This document shows, in pieces, positions 7,360-12,592 of a stretch of DNA of 12,592 bases. The notes under the pieces are model-generated. The model had not been told where the DNA came from and did not search any database. It worked only from the letters and a program-made list of their open reading frames with translations. This DNA comes from Candidatus Eiseniibacteriota bacterium (GTDB lineage: Bacteria > Eisenbacteria > RBG-16-71-46 > JAGVPR01). The stretch covers positions 1-12,592 of the forward strand of contig JAGVPR010000379.1 in the NCBI GenBank assembly GCA_020052115.1, given 5' to 3'. The translations under genes were made by a program, and so were the position numbers. The stretch's first letter is position 1. Every line of letters begins with the position of its first letter.

Positions 7360-9270
7360 CTAGTTCGCGTCCTTGTTCTCGTCCACGACCTCGTAATCCG
7401 CATCCACGACGTTGTCGCCCTTCTTGCCGGAGGGATCCGCGCCGGGCGCACCCTGCGCGCCGCCCGCGCTCGACGCCTGCGCATACAGGCGCTCGACGAT
7501 GCCGCTCCACTGGCTCTGGAGGGCGTCCGTGGCCGAGCGGATCTCGGCGACGTTCTGCGCCTTCAACGCCTCGCGCAGATTGCCGATCGCGACCTCGATG
7601 CTCTGGCGTTCCTCGGCCGAGATCTTCTCGCCCATTTCGCGAAGCTGCTTCTCGGTCTCGTACACGAGCTGATCGCCGCGGTTTCGCACCTCGGCCTCCT
7701 GCCGCCGCTGGTCGTCCTCGGAACGGTGCGACTCGGCGTCCTTCACCATGCGCTGGATCTCCTGCTCGGCGAGACCGCTCGACGCCTGGATCCGGATGCT
7801 CTGTTCCTTGCCCGTCGCCTTGTCGCGCGCGGAGACGTTCAGGATCCCGTTGGCATCAATGTCGAACGCCACCTCGATCTGCGGGATGCCGCGGGGAGCC
7901 GGAGGAACGCCGGTGAGCTGGAAGCGGCCGATGGTCTTGTTGTCGTGCGCCATCGTGCGCTCGCCCTGCAGCACGTGGATGTCCACGGTCGTCTGAGCAT
8001 CCGCCGCGGTCGAGAAGACCTCCATCTTCCGCGTGGGGATAGTCGTGTTGCGCTCGATGAGCTTGGTCATGACCCCGCCGAGCGTTTCGACCCCGAGCGA
8101 CAGCGGCGTCACGTCCAGAAGGACCACGTCGTGCACGTCGCCCGCGAGGACACCGCCCTGGATCGCGGCTCCAACCGCCACCACCTCGTCCGGGTTGACA
8201 CCCTTGTGCGGCTCGCGGCCGAAGAACTCCTTCACGACCTGCTGAACCTTCGGCATGCGCGTGGCGCCGCCGACGAGAATCACTTCCTGGATCTGGTCGG
8301 GCTTGAGCCCCGCGTCCTGGAGCGCCTGCCGGCACGGCCCGATCGTGCGCTGGACCAGGTCATCCACGAGCTGCTCGAGCTTCGCGCGCGTCAGCGCGAT
8401 GTTCAGGTGTTTCGGCCCGCTCTGATCCGCCGTGATGAACGGCAGGTTGATGTCGCTCTGAAGCGTGGACGAGAGCTCGATCTTCGCCTTCTCGGCGGCT
8501 TCCTTCAGACGCTGGAGGGCCATCGGATCGCGGCTCAGGTCAATCCCCTCCTGCTTCTTGTATTCCGCGACGAGCCACTCAATGACGCGCTGGTCGAAGT
8601 CGTCGCCGCCCAGGTGCGTGTCACCGTTCGTCGCCTTGACCTCGAAGACGCCGTCGCCAAGCTCCAGGACGGAGATATCGAACGTGCCTCCCCCAAGGTC
8701 GAAAACGGCGATCTTCTGATCCTTCTTCTTCTCGAGACCGTAGGCGAGTGCTGCGGCCGTGGGCTCGTTGATGATCCGCTTGACGTCTAGCCCCGCGATC
8801 CGGCCGGCGTCCTTCGTCGCCTGGCGCTGGCTGTCATTGAAATAGGCGGGCACGGTGACGACCGCCTCGGTCACCGGCTGGCCGAGGTAGTCCTCCGCCG
8901 TCTGCTTCATCTTCTGAAGAATCATCGCGGAGATCTCGGGGGGCGTGTAGGTCTTGTCGCCGATCCGAACCGCGGCCATCTCGCTGACCCCGCGCACCAC
9001 CTCGTACGGCACCATCTGCATCTCGCGCTGCACTTCCTCCTGGCGGCGGCCCATGAAGCGCTTGATCGAGTAGACCGTGTGCTTCGGGTTCGTGATCGCC
9101 TGCCGCTTGGCCACCTGCCCGACGAGGCGCTGGCCGTCCTTGGTGAACGCGACAACCGACGGCGTCGTACGGCCGCCCTCGGAGTTCGGGATCACGACCG
9201 GCTCTCCGCCTTCCATCACCGCGACGCACGAGTTCGTGGTGCCGAGGTCTATGCCGATGATCTTCGCCAT
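7360..9270 (-). CDS. dnaK: Hsp70 chaperone DnaK
   Basis: A 636-residue protein, normal full length. The nucleotide-binding domain (1 to about 383) starts [20 protein letters not shown] and carries the other phosphate and adenosine motifs ([33 protein letters not shown]). The interdomain linker [16 protein letters not shown] is intact. The beta substrate-binding domain follows to about residue 505, then the helical lid. The C-terminal tail has a Gly/Ala-rich stretch and ends [16 protein letters not shown], close to the EEVD-like acidic end of bacterial DnaK. It is the ATP-dependent cytoplasmic chaperone that works with a J-protein and a nucleotide exchange factor; a J-protein is encoded two genes downstream, while grpE is absent from this window. 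The ATG at 9270 follows an AGGAG site. It lies 103 bases after hsp20, with a strong hairpin in between, and probably shares the sigma-54-type promoter upstream of hsp20. No CIRCE operator is visible in front of it. Confidence 0.98.
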   Translation of the reverse strand: MAKIIGIDLGTTNSCVAVMEGGEPVVIPNSEGGRTTPSVVAFTKDGQRLVGQVAKRQAITNPKHTVYSIKRFMGRRQEEVQREMQMVPYEVVRGVSEMAAVRIGDKTYTPPEISAMILQKMKQTAEDYLGQPVTEAVVTVPAYFNDSQRQATKDAGRIAGLDVKRIINEPTAAALAYGLEKKKDQKIAVFDLGGGTFDISVLELGDGVFEVKATNGDTHLGGDDFDQRVIEWLVAEYKKQEGIDLSRDPMALQRLKEAAEKAKIELSSTLQSDINLPFITADQSGPKHLNIALTRAKLEQLVDDLVQRTIGPCRQALQDAGLKPDQIQEVILVGGATRMPKVQQVVKEFFGREPHKGVNPDEVVAVGAAIQGGVLAGDVHDVVLLDVTPLSLGVETLGGVMTKLIERNTTIPTRKMEVFSTAADAQTTVDIHVLQGERTMAHDNKTIGRFQLTGVPPAPRGIPQIEVAFDIDANGILNVSARDKATGKEQSIRIQASSGLAEQEIQRMVKDAESHRSEDDQRRQEAEVRNRGDQLVYETEKQLREMGEKISAEERQSIEVAIGNLREALKAQNVAEIRSATDALQSQWSGIVERLYAQASSAGGAQGAPGADPSGKKGDNVVDADYEVVDENKDAN

Positions 9271-9298
9271 GCTCTTCTCCTATCTCCTCCCACCGTTC

Positions 9299-9349
9299 AC
9301 CCCTCTACGGGGTTGACCCCCCGGCGGCCGCAACCGGCGCCGGGGGGTC
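9299..9349 (-). other. Hairpins in the hsp20-dnaK intergenic leader
   Basis: GACCCCCCGGCG (9315-9326) and CGCCGGGGGGTC (9338-9349) form a perfect 12-base-pair GC stem with an 11-base loop. On the minus strand it is followed by a smaller stem, ACCCC/GGGGT (9299-9303 with 9309-9313). No T-tract follows, so full termination is unlikely. It may protect or process the transcript, or lower read-through so that hsp20 and dnaK are made in different amounts. Confidence 0.5.
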
Positions 9350-9373
9350 CGACTTCGAGACCGACCGATCGCG

Positions 9374-9811
9374 TCAACCTTCGATCTGGATCTCACGCGG
9401 GGTGACCGTTTCCGCCTTCGGAACCGTCACGGTCAGGACCCCGTTGGAGTACTTGGCCTTCACTTTGTCGCCTTGCACGAGCAGAGGGAAGCGGAAAGAA
9501 CGCTCGAATGTGCCGTACGAACGCTCGACGGAGCGCCAGTCGTGGCCCTTCTCGGCCGCCGCCTGCTTCTTCTCGCCCTGCACGACGAGGAGGTCGTTCG
9601 TGAACCGCACCTTGATGTCCTTCATGTCCATGCCGGGAAGCTCGAAATGAACCTGATACTCCCTCTCCAGCTCGGCCACATCGGCGGCCGGACAGAGCGC
9701 GCACTCGCCGTTGCCTTCGCTGCGGCTCCGAAGCAGATCGTCCACGAGACGGTCCATTTCACCCTGCATCGTCACGACATCCCGGAAAGGACTCCACCGG
9801 ATCAGCGCCAT
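9374..9811 (-). CDS. hsp20: Hsp20/alpha-crystallin small heat-shock protein with an N-terminal CxxC
   Basis: A 145-residue protein. The ATG at 9811 is chosen because GGAGGG lies 7 bases upstream and the protein then begins MALIRWSPFRD, the typical bacterial Hsp20 start. The alternative ATG at 9838 has no ribosome site. The N-terminal arm (1-40) has the usual amphipathic helix VVTMQGEMDRLVDDLL. The alpha-crystallin domain (about 42-133) shows EYQVHFELPGMDMKDIKV, the loop region with WRSVERSYGTFERSFRFP, and NGVLTVTVPKAE. The short C-terminal extension has IQI as the I-x-I motif used for oligomer assembly. ATP-independent holdases of this type pass unfolded clients to DnaK, whose gene is next. 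The sequence just before the crystallin domain contains Cys37-Ala-Leu-Cys40, not a standard element of the family. It is the first gene of the operon, with a sigma-54-type promoter about 85-100 bases upstream. Confidence 0.95.
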   Translation of the reverse strand: MALIRWSPFRDVVTMQGEMDRLVDDLLRSRSEGNGECALCPAADVAELEREYQVHFELPGMDMKDIKVRFTNDLLVVQGEKKQAAAEKGHDWRSVERSYGTFERSFRFPLLVQGDKVKAKYSNGVLTVTVPKAETVTPREIQIEG

Positions 9812-9851
9812 CGGGAAACCCTCCTTGTTCGCAGTCATACGTCCATCTTGA

Positions 9852-9872
9852 GGGGGCCGCCACTCGGCCCCC
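9852..9872 (-). other. GC hairpin in the hsp20 leader with a possible anti-Shine-Dalgarno arm
   Basis: On the minus strand GGGGGCCG (9872-9865) pairs perfectly with CGGCCCCC (9859-9852) around a 5-base loop AGTGG. It lies between the predicted transcription start (about 9888) and the hsp20 ribosome site (9819-9824). The 3' arm plus the next bases reads CCCCCTC, which could instead pair with the GAGGG of the ribosome site, so two exclusive foldings exist. No T-tract follows, so this is not a terminator. Confidence 0.45.
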
Positions 9873-9897
9873 GCTCGACATGTTCTGACCTTCCATA

Positions 9898-9914
9898 TGG
9901 CACCCGGCGTGCCA
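9898..9914 (-). promoter_or_regulatory. Sigma-54-type -24/-12 promoter of the hsp20-dnaK-htrA operon
   Basis: On the minus strand TGGCACGCCGGGTGCCA matches the sigma-54 consensus TGGCACG-N4-TTGC at all but one of the defined positions, with the GG and GC dinucleotides at the required spacing. Transcription would start near 9888, about 77 bases before the hsp20 ATG. The element is also an inverted repeat (TGGCAC/GTGCCA), so it matches the -24/-12 pattern on the plus strand too and could instead be a repressor operator. A TAGAAT -10-like hexamer at 9933-9928 (minus) lacks a good -35 partner. The gene immediately upstream encodes a sigma-54 activator, which strengthens the promoter reading. Confidence 0.65.
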
Positions 9915-9963
9915 GAAGGAACGTCCTATTCTAAGACGCTCACTGACTCTAAGTTAGGGGGGT

Positions 9964-9987
9964 GGTCTGCGAACCGGTGTGCGGACC
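9964..9987. promoter_or_regulatory. Candidate upstream activator site for the neighbouring EBP
   Basis: GGTCTGC (9964-9970) and GCGGACC (9981-9987) are 7-base inverted arms with one mismatch around 10 bases that contain the palindrome ACCGGT. The centre is about 75 bases upstream of the -12 element, a usual distance for an enhancer-binding protein site. It is the clearest dyad in the gap, but it occurs once and short imperfect dyads are common in GC-rich DNA. Confidence 0.3.
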
Positions 9988-10004
9988 CAAGGCGCCATGT
10001 GATC

Positions 10005-10034
10005 CAAAATGAAAAGCCGCCGAAGGTGTCCTTC
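10005..10034 (-). terminator. Possible weak terminator after the PspF-like gene
   Basis: On the minus strand GAAGG-ACA-CCTTC (10034-10022) forms a 5-base-pair stem, followed after GGCGG by CTTTTCATTTT. The stem is short and the T-rich part starts late, so termination would be partial; some read-through from the activator gene into hsp20 is possible. Confidence 0.25.
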
Positions 10035-10056
10035 CCAGAATGGAACAGTCCCCGTT

Positions 10057-11052
10057 CTAGCTCCCGAGACCGTAAAGGCGCATCTTCCGCCACAGCGTGG
10101 AGCGGCTGATGCCCAGCATCTTCGCCGCCCGCGAGAGGTTGCCCGAGGCCGCCGTGATCGCGCGCGCGATATGCCGGCTCTCGACCTCTTGCAGGCTCAG
10201 CGTGGCCGGGTAGTAGCCCTCAGGCGCGTCTCCTTCGGTGAGACGCCGGGGAGCTTCACCGGCCATTTGAGGCGGCAAGTCCTCGGGTTCGATGAGCGGT
10301 CCGTCGGCCATGACGACCGCCCGTTCCATCGCGTTCTCCAGCTCGCGGACGTTTCCGGGGAAGGCATGGCGGATGAGCACCTCGAGCGCCGCGTCGGAGA
10401 CGCCTTCGATCTTCTTTCCGAAGCGCGCACCGTACTTGCGCGCGAAGTGCGTCGCGAGAAGCGGGATGTCTTCCAGCCTCTCGCGCAGCGGCGGCAGCTC
10501 GATGTGGAAGACGTTCAGGCGGTAGTACAGATCCTCGCGCAGCAGGCCCTCGCCGAGCGCCTTCGAGAGGTCGCGATTTGTCGCCGCGATCACCCTCACA
10601 TCCACCCGGATCGAGGTCGTGGCTCCCACGCGGCGGATCTCGCCGTCCTGAAGCGTGCGCAGGAGCTTCACCTGGGACGCCATCGGCATCTCGGCGACTT
10701 CGTCGAGGAAGAGCGTGCCGCGGTCGGCCTCCTCGATCAGGCCGCGCTTGTCGGCCGAAGCGCCCGTGAAGGCGCCCCTGACGTGGCCGAGAAGCTCGCT
10801 CTCGAAGAGGCCCTCGGGGATCGCCCCGCAGTTCACCGGCACGAACGCGCGATGCGCGCGCGGGCTCTGGTAGTGGATGAGGCGCGCGACCAGTTCCTTC
10901 CCGGTTCCGCTCGGCCCCGTGATGAGGACGCCGCTCTCCGTCGCGGCCACCTTCTCGATGAGGCGCAGAATCCGCCTCATGCGCGGCGTGACGCCGATCA
11001 GCTCGCCGAGCCTGAGCTCGGCCACGGGGATGGACCGAAGGGGTTCTTTCAT
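10057..11052 (-). CDS. PspF-like sigma-54 enhancer-binding protein without sensor domain
   Basis: A 331-residue protein made almost only of the AAA+ sigma-54 interaction domain (about 18-255) and a Fis-type helix-turn-helix (about 290-328). Seen motifs are Walker A GPSGTGKE (46-53), an intact GAFTGA loop (93-98), Walker B TLFLDE (113-118), AATNRDL (156-162), LREDLYYRLNV (171-181) with the arginine-finger region, FPGNVRELENAMERA (231-245), and a recognition helix in ISRSTLWRKM. Only about 17 residues precede the AAA+ domain, so there is no receiver, GAF, PAS or V4R sensor. This is the architecture of PspF, which is held off by a partner protein in trans. The ATG at 11052 has GGAGGG 7 bases upstream. 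It reads toward the hsp20 operon, with a sigma-54-type promoter and a dyad in the 245-base gap, so that operon is its most likely target. No pspA-like gene is in the window. Confidence 0.94.
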   Translation of the reverse strand: MKEPLRSIPVAELRLGELIGVTPRMRRILRLIEKVAATESGVLITGPSGTGKELVARLIHYQSPRAHRAFVPVNCGAIPEGLFESELLGHVRGAFTGASADKRGLIEEADRGTLFLDEVAEMPMASQVKLLRTLQDGEIRRVGATTSIRVDVRVIAATNRDLSKALGEGLLREDLYYRLNVFHIELPPLRERLEDIPLLATHFARKYGARFGKKIEGVSDAALEVLIRHAFPGNVRELENAMERAVVMADGPLIEPEDLPPQMAGEAPRRLTEGDAPEGYYPATLSLQEVESRHIARAITAASGNLSRAAKMLGISRSTLWRKMRLYGLGS

Positions 11053-11137
11053 GTTCGGACCCTCCGGTGATTCATATTAGAGCATAGCCGTCGGAGGCGC
11101 CAGAGGCGGGGGCTGCCTGATGGGGGGGGGCCGCGGG

Positions 11138-11172
11138 GAGGATCCGCGCTCGACTGGACTTCGCGGAGCCTC
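11138..11172 (-). terminator. Hairpin after nuoN
   Basis: GAGGATCCGCG (11138-11148) and CGCGGAGCCTC (11162-11172) pair at 10 of 11 positions around a 13-base loop. It begins 19 bases after the nuoN stop on the minus strand. No T-tract follows; instead there is a run of nine C (complement of G11122-11130). It is probably the end of the complex I operon or an mRNA-stabilising stem. Confidence 0.4.
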
Positions 11173-11190
11173 AGAAAGCGCGCGTCGCGA

Positions 11191-12592
11191 TCACATGAGG
11201 AACTCGACCGACCGCCGCGCCAGATCCAGGAAGAAGGACGGGAAGAGCCCGAGCTGGAAGATTCCATAGACGCTCACGGCCAGCGCCAGCCCGGCGGCGG
11301 CGGGGATCGCGGGCGGCCCCTCTCCTACCGGCTCGCGCATGTACATCGTCACGACGACACGCAGGTAGTAGTAGATGGAGACGAGGGAATTGAGCACCCC
11401 GACGATGGCGAGCCACACCCTTCCCGATTCGACGACGGCGGTGAAGAGGTAGAGCTTGCCCACGAAGCCGGCCGTGGGCGGGATACCGCCCAGCGACAGC
11501 ATGAACACGGTCATGGCGAGCGCGAGGACCGGCCTGCGATGCGCGAGCCCGGCATAGTCGGCGAGATCCACCTTTTCCTCCCCGCCGCGAGAGGCGAGCA
11601 GGACGACCGCGAAGGCGCCGATGTTCGTCAGCGTGTAGGCCAGGGCGTAGAACAGCACGCTCGCCTCGCCGTAAGGCGTCATGCACGAGGCGCCGACGAG
11701 CAGGTAGCCCGCGTGGGCGATCGAGGAGTAGGCGAGCAGCCGCTTCAGGTTCGTCTGGTGGATCGCCACGACGTTGCCGAGGGTCATCGTCAGGACCGCG
11801 AGCACCGCCAGCGTGTTCGTCCACGCCGGCGACAGCGACCCCAGCCCCACGACGAACGCGCGCAGAAGCGCGGCGAAACCCGCGGCCTTCACGGCCGTGG
11901 ACATGAACCCCGCGATGAAGGTCGGCGAGCCCTGGTAGACGTCGGGCACCCACATGTGGAACGGAACAGACGAGACCTTGAAGGCGAATCCGACGAGCAG
12001 GAGCCCCATTCCGGCCAGGAGCAGCCGGTTTCCTCCCGATTCCTGCATCTCCACGACGCGGGCGATGGACAGGAGGTTCGTGGTGCCCGTCGCGCCGTAG
12101 AGAAGCGCGATCCCGTAGATCAGGAAGCCGCTCGCAAAAGCGCCCAGGAGCAGATACTTGAGCGCCGCCTCGTTCGAGAGCAGCCGTCCGCGCGTGATCC
12201 CCGCGAGCGCGTAGAGCGACACGGAGAGCACCTCGATCCCGATGAAGATCATGATCAGGTCCGGCGCCTGCACCATCATGATCATGCCGATGGTGGCGAA
12301 GAGGATGAGCGCGTAGTACTCGCCCGCCGGCAGCCCTTCGCGCCTCGTGTATCCCATCGAGAAGAGCACCGTCAGAAAGGCGGCGAGGATCACCACGCTT
12401 CCGGCGAAGATCGAAAGCCCGTCTATGGCCACCATCCCCGCGAAAGCTTCCCGCTCGGAGCCGATCCCGGCGAGCAGCGCCACTTCGGAAGCGACGAGCC
12501 CGAGAAGCGCGAAGACCGCCGCCACCGTTGGCGCGCGACGGTTCGGGGCGATGCCGGCGAGAAGGCTCGCCGACGCCGCGACCAGGAGAAGC
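11191..12592 (-). CDS. nuoN: NADH-quinone oxidoreductase subunit N (5' partial)
   Basis: The frame is open to the right edge of the window. The GTG at 12525 is internal, because the codons before it (LLLVAASASLLAGIAPNRRA) continue the first transmembrane helix of NuoN. About 466 residues are present of a usual ~480, so only a short N-terminus is missing. It is a multi-pass inner-membrane protein of the antiporter-like family. Conserved elements are MVQAPDLIMIFIGIEVLSVS with the key Glu, the lysine-containing FKVSSVPFHMWVPDVYQGSP, the Lys in STAVKAAGFAALLR, LKRLLAYSSIAHAGYLLVG, and LSLGGIPPTAGFVGKLYLF. In complex I it takes part in proton translocation at the distal-to-middle part of the membrane arm. 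nuoN is normally last in the nuo operon, and the hairpin and unrelated regulator gene downstream fit that. It shares direction with the stress operon but shows no link to it. Confidence 0.97.
   Translation of the reverse strand, partial: LLLVAASASLLAGIAPNRRAPTVAAVFALLGLVASEVALLAGIGSEREAFAGMVAIDGLSIFAGSVVILAAFLTVLFSMGYTRREGLPAGEYYALILFATIGMIMMVQAPDLIMIFIGIEVLSVSLYALAGITRGRLLSNEAALKYLLLGAFASGFLIYGIALLYGATGTTNLLSIARVVEMQESGGNRLLLAGMGLLLVGFAFKVSSVPFHMWVPDVYQGSPTFIAGFMSTAVKAAGFAALLRAFVVGLGSLSPAWTNTLAVLAVLTMTLGNVVAIHQTNLKRLLAYSSIAHAGYLLVGASCMTPYGEASVLFYALAYTLTNIGAFAVVLLASRGGEEKVDLADYAGLAHRRPVLALAMTVFMLSLGGIPPTAGFVGKLYLFTAVVESGRVWLAIVGVLNSLVSIYYYLRVVVTMYMREPVGEGPPAIPAAAGLALAVSVYGIFQLGLFPSFFLDLARRSVEFLM

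Noticed and set aside
7324..8790. Long plus-strand open frame (488 codons) over dnaK
   Set aside because: It is the antisense shadow of a full-length, well-conserved dnaK. No domain, ribosome site or promoter supports it.
9812..9838. Upstream start of hsp20 at 9838
   Set aside because: No ribosome site precedes it, while the ATG at 9811 has GGAGGG and gives the usual Hsp20 N-terminus.
9928..9954. Sigma-70 promoter using TAGAAT as the -10 box for hsp20
   Set aside because: TTAGAG lies only 13 bases upstream, and no acceptable -35 exists at 16-18 bases. Kept only as a weak alternative.
9271..10056. CIRCE operator or sigma-32-type promoter before hsp20 or dnaK
   Set aside because: I looked for TTAGCACTC-N9-GAGTGCTAA and for CTTGAA/CCCCAT-like pairs and found neither. 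The CTTAGA direct repeats at 9929-9954 do not fit.
11122..11130. Run of nine G as a phase-variable tract
   Set aside because: It is between genes, not in a coding frame or core promoter that I can identify. It could equally be an assembly artefact.

Overview
The window is GC-rich, densely coded DNA from a Gram-negative-type bacterium. The supporting signs are a signal-peptide beta-barrel-like protein, a lipoprotein cytochrome c, a membrane-anchored HtrA protease, complex I and two sigma-54 enhancer-binding proteins (EBPs). The gene content (DUF1844, many sigma-54 activators, NuoN, secreted proteins with weak homology) would fit an uncultivated lineage near Acidobacteria, Eisenbacteria/Krumholzibacteria or the old Deltaproteobacteria, but the sequence alone does not fix the phylum. 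I saw no rRNA, tRNA, CRISPR array, transposase or phage gene.

Layout. (1) 1-1697, plus strand: the 3' part of a DtxR/MntR-type metal-dependent repressor with a FeoA-like C-terminal domain, then a predicted outer-membrane protein, then a small mono-heme cytochrome c lipoprotein. The genes are tightly packed and look like one metal- or redox-linked operon. (2) 1764-2861, minus strand: a secreted protein of unknown function with its own clear sigma-70 promoter. (3) 2997-4397, minus: an NtrC-family activator whose receiver has Glu at the phospho-acceptor position and whose GAFTGA loop reads GAFTDA. (4) 4521-9914, minus: a proteostasis operon in the order hsp20, dnaK, DUF1844 gene, short dnaJ, htrA. 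It begins behind a strong sigma-54-type promoter (TGGCAC...GTGCC) and closes at a classic intrinsic terminator. (5) 10057-11052, minus: a PspF-like EBP with no N-terminal sensor domain, directly upstream of that promoter. (6) 11191-12592, minus: nuoN, missing only its first residues at the window edge.

The main hypothesis is that regions 3 to 5 form one regulatory unit. A cytoplasmic chaperone set (small Hsp, Hsp70, J-protein, DUF1844 protein) and an envelope protease/chaperone (HtrA) would be made together from a sigma-54 promoter under a sensor-less activator encoded next door. A second EBP with a degenerate receiver lies just downstream. I see neither a CIRCE-type HrcA operator nor a sigma-32-like promoter. 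The promoter motif, gene order, domain content and terminator can be read from the sequence; the regulatory wiring is inferred.
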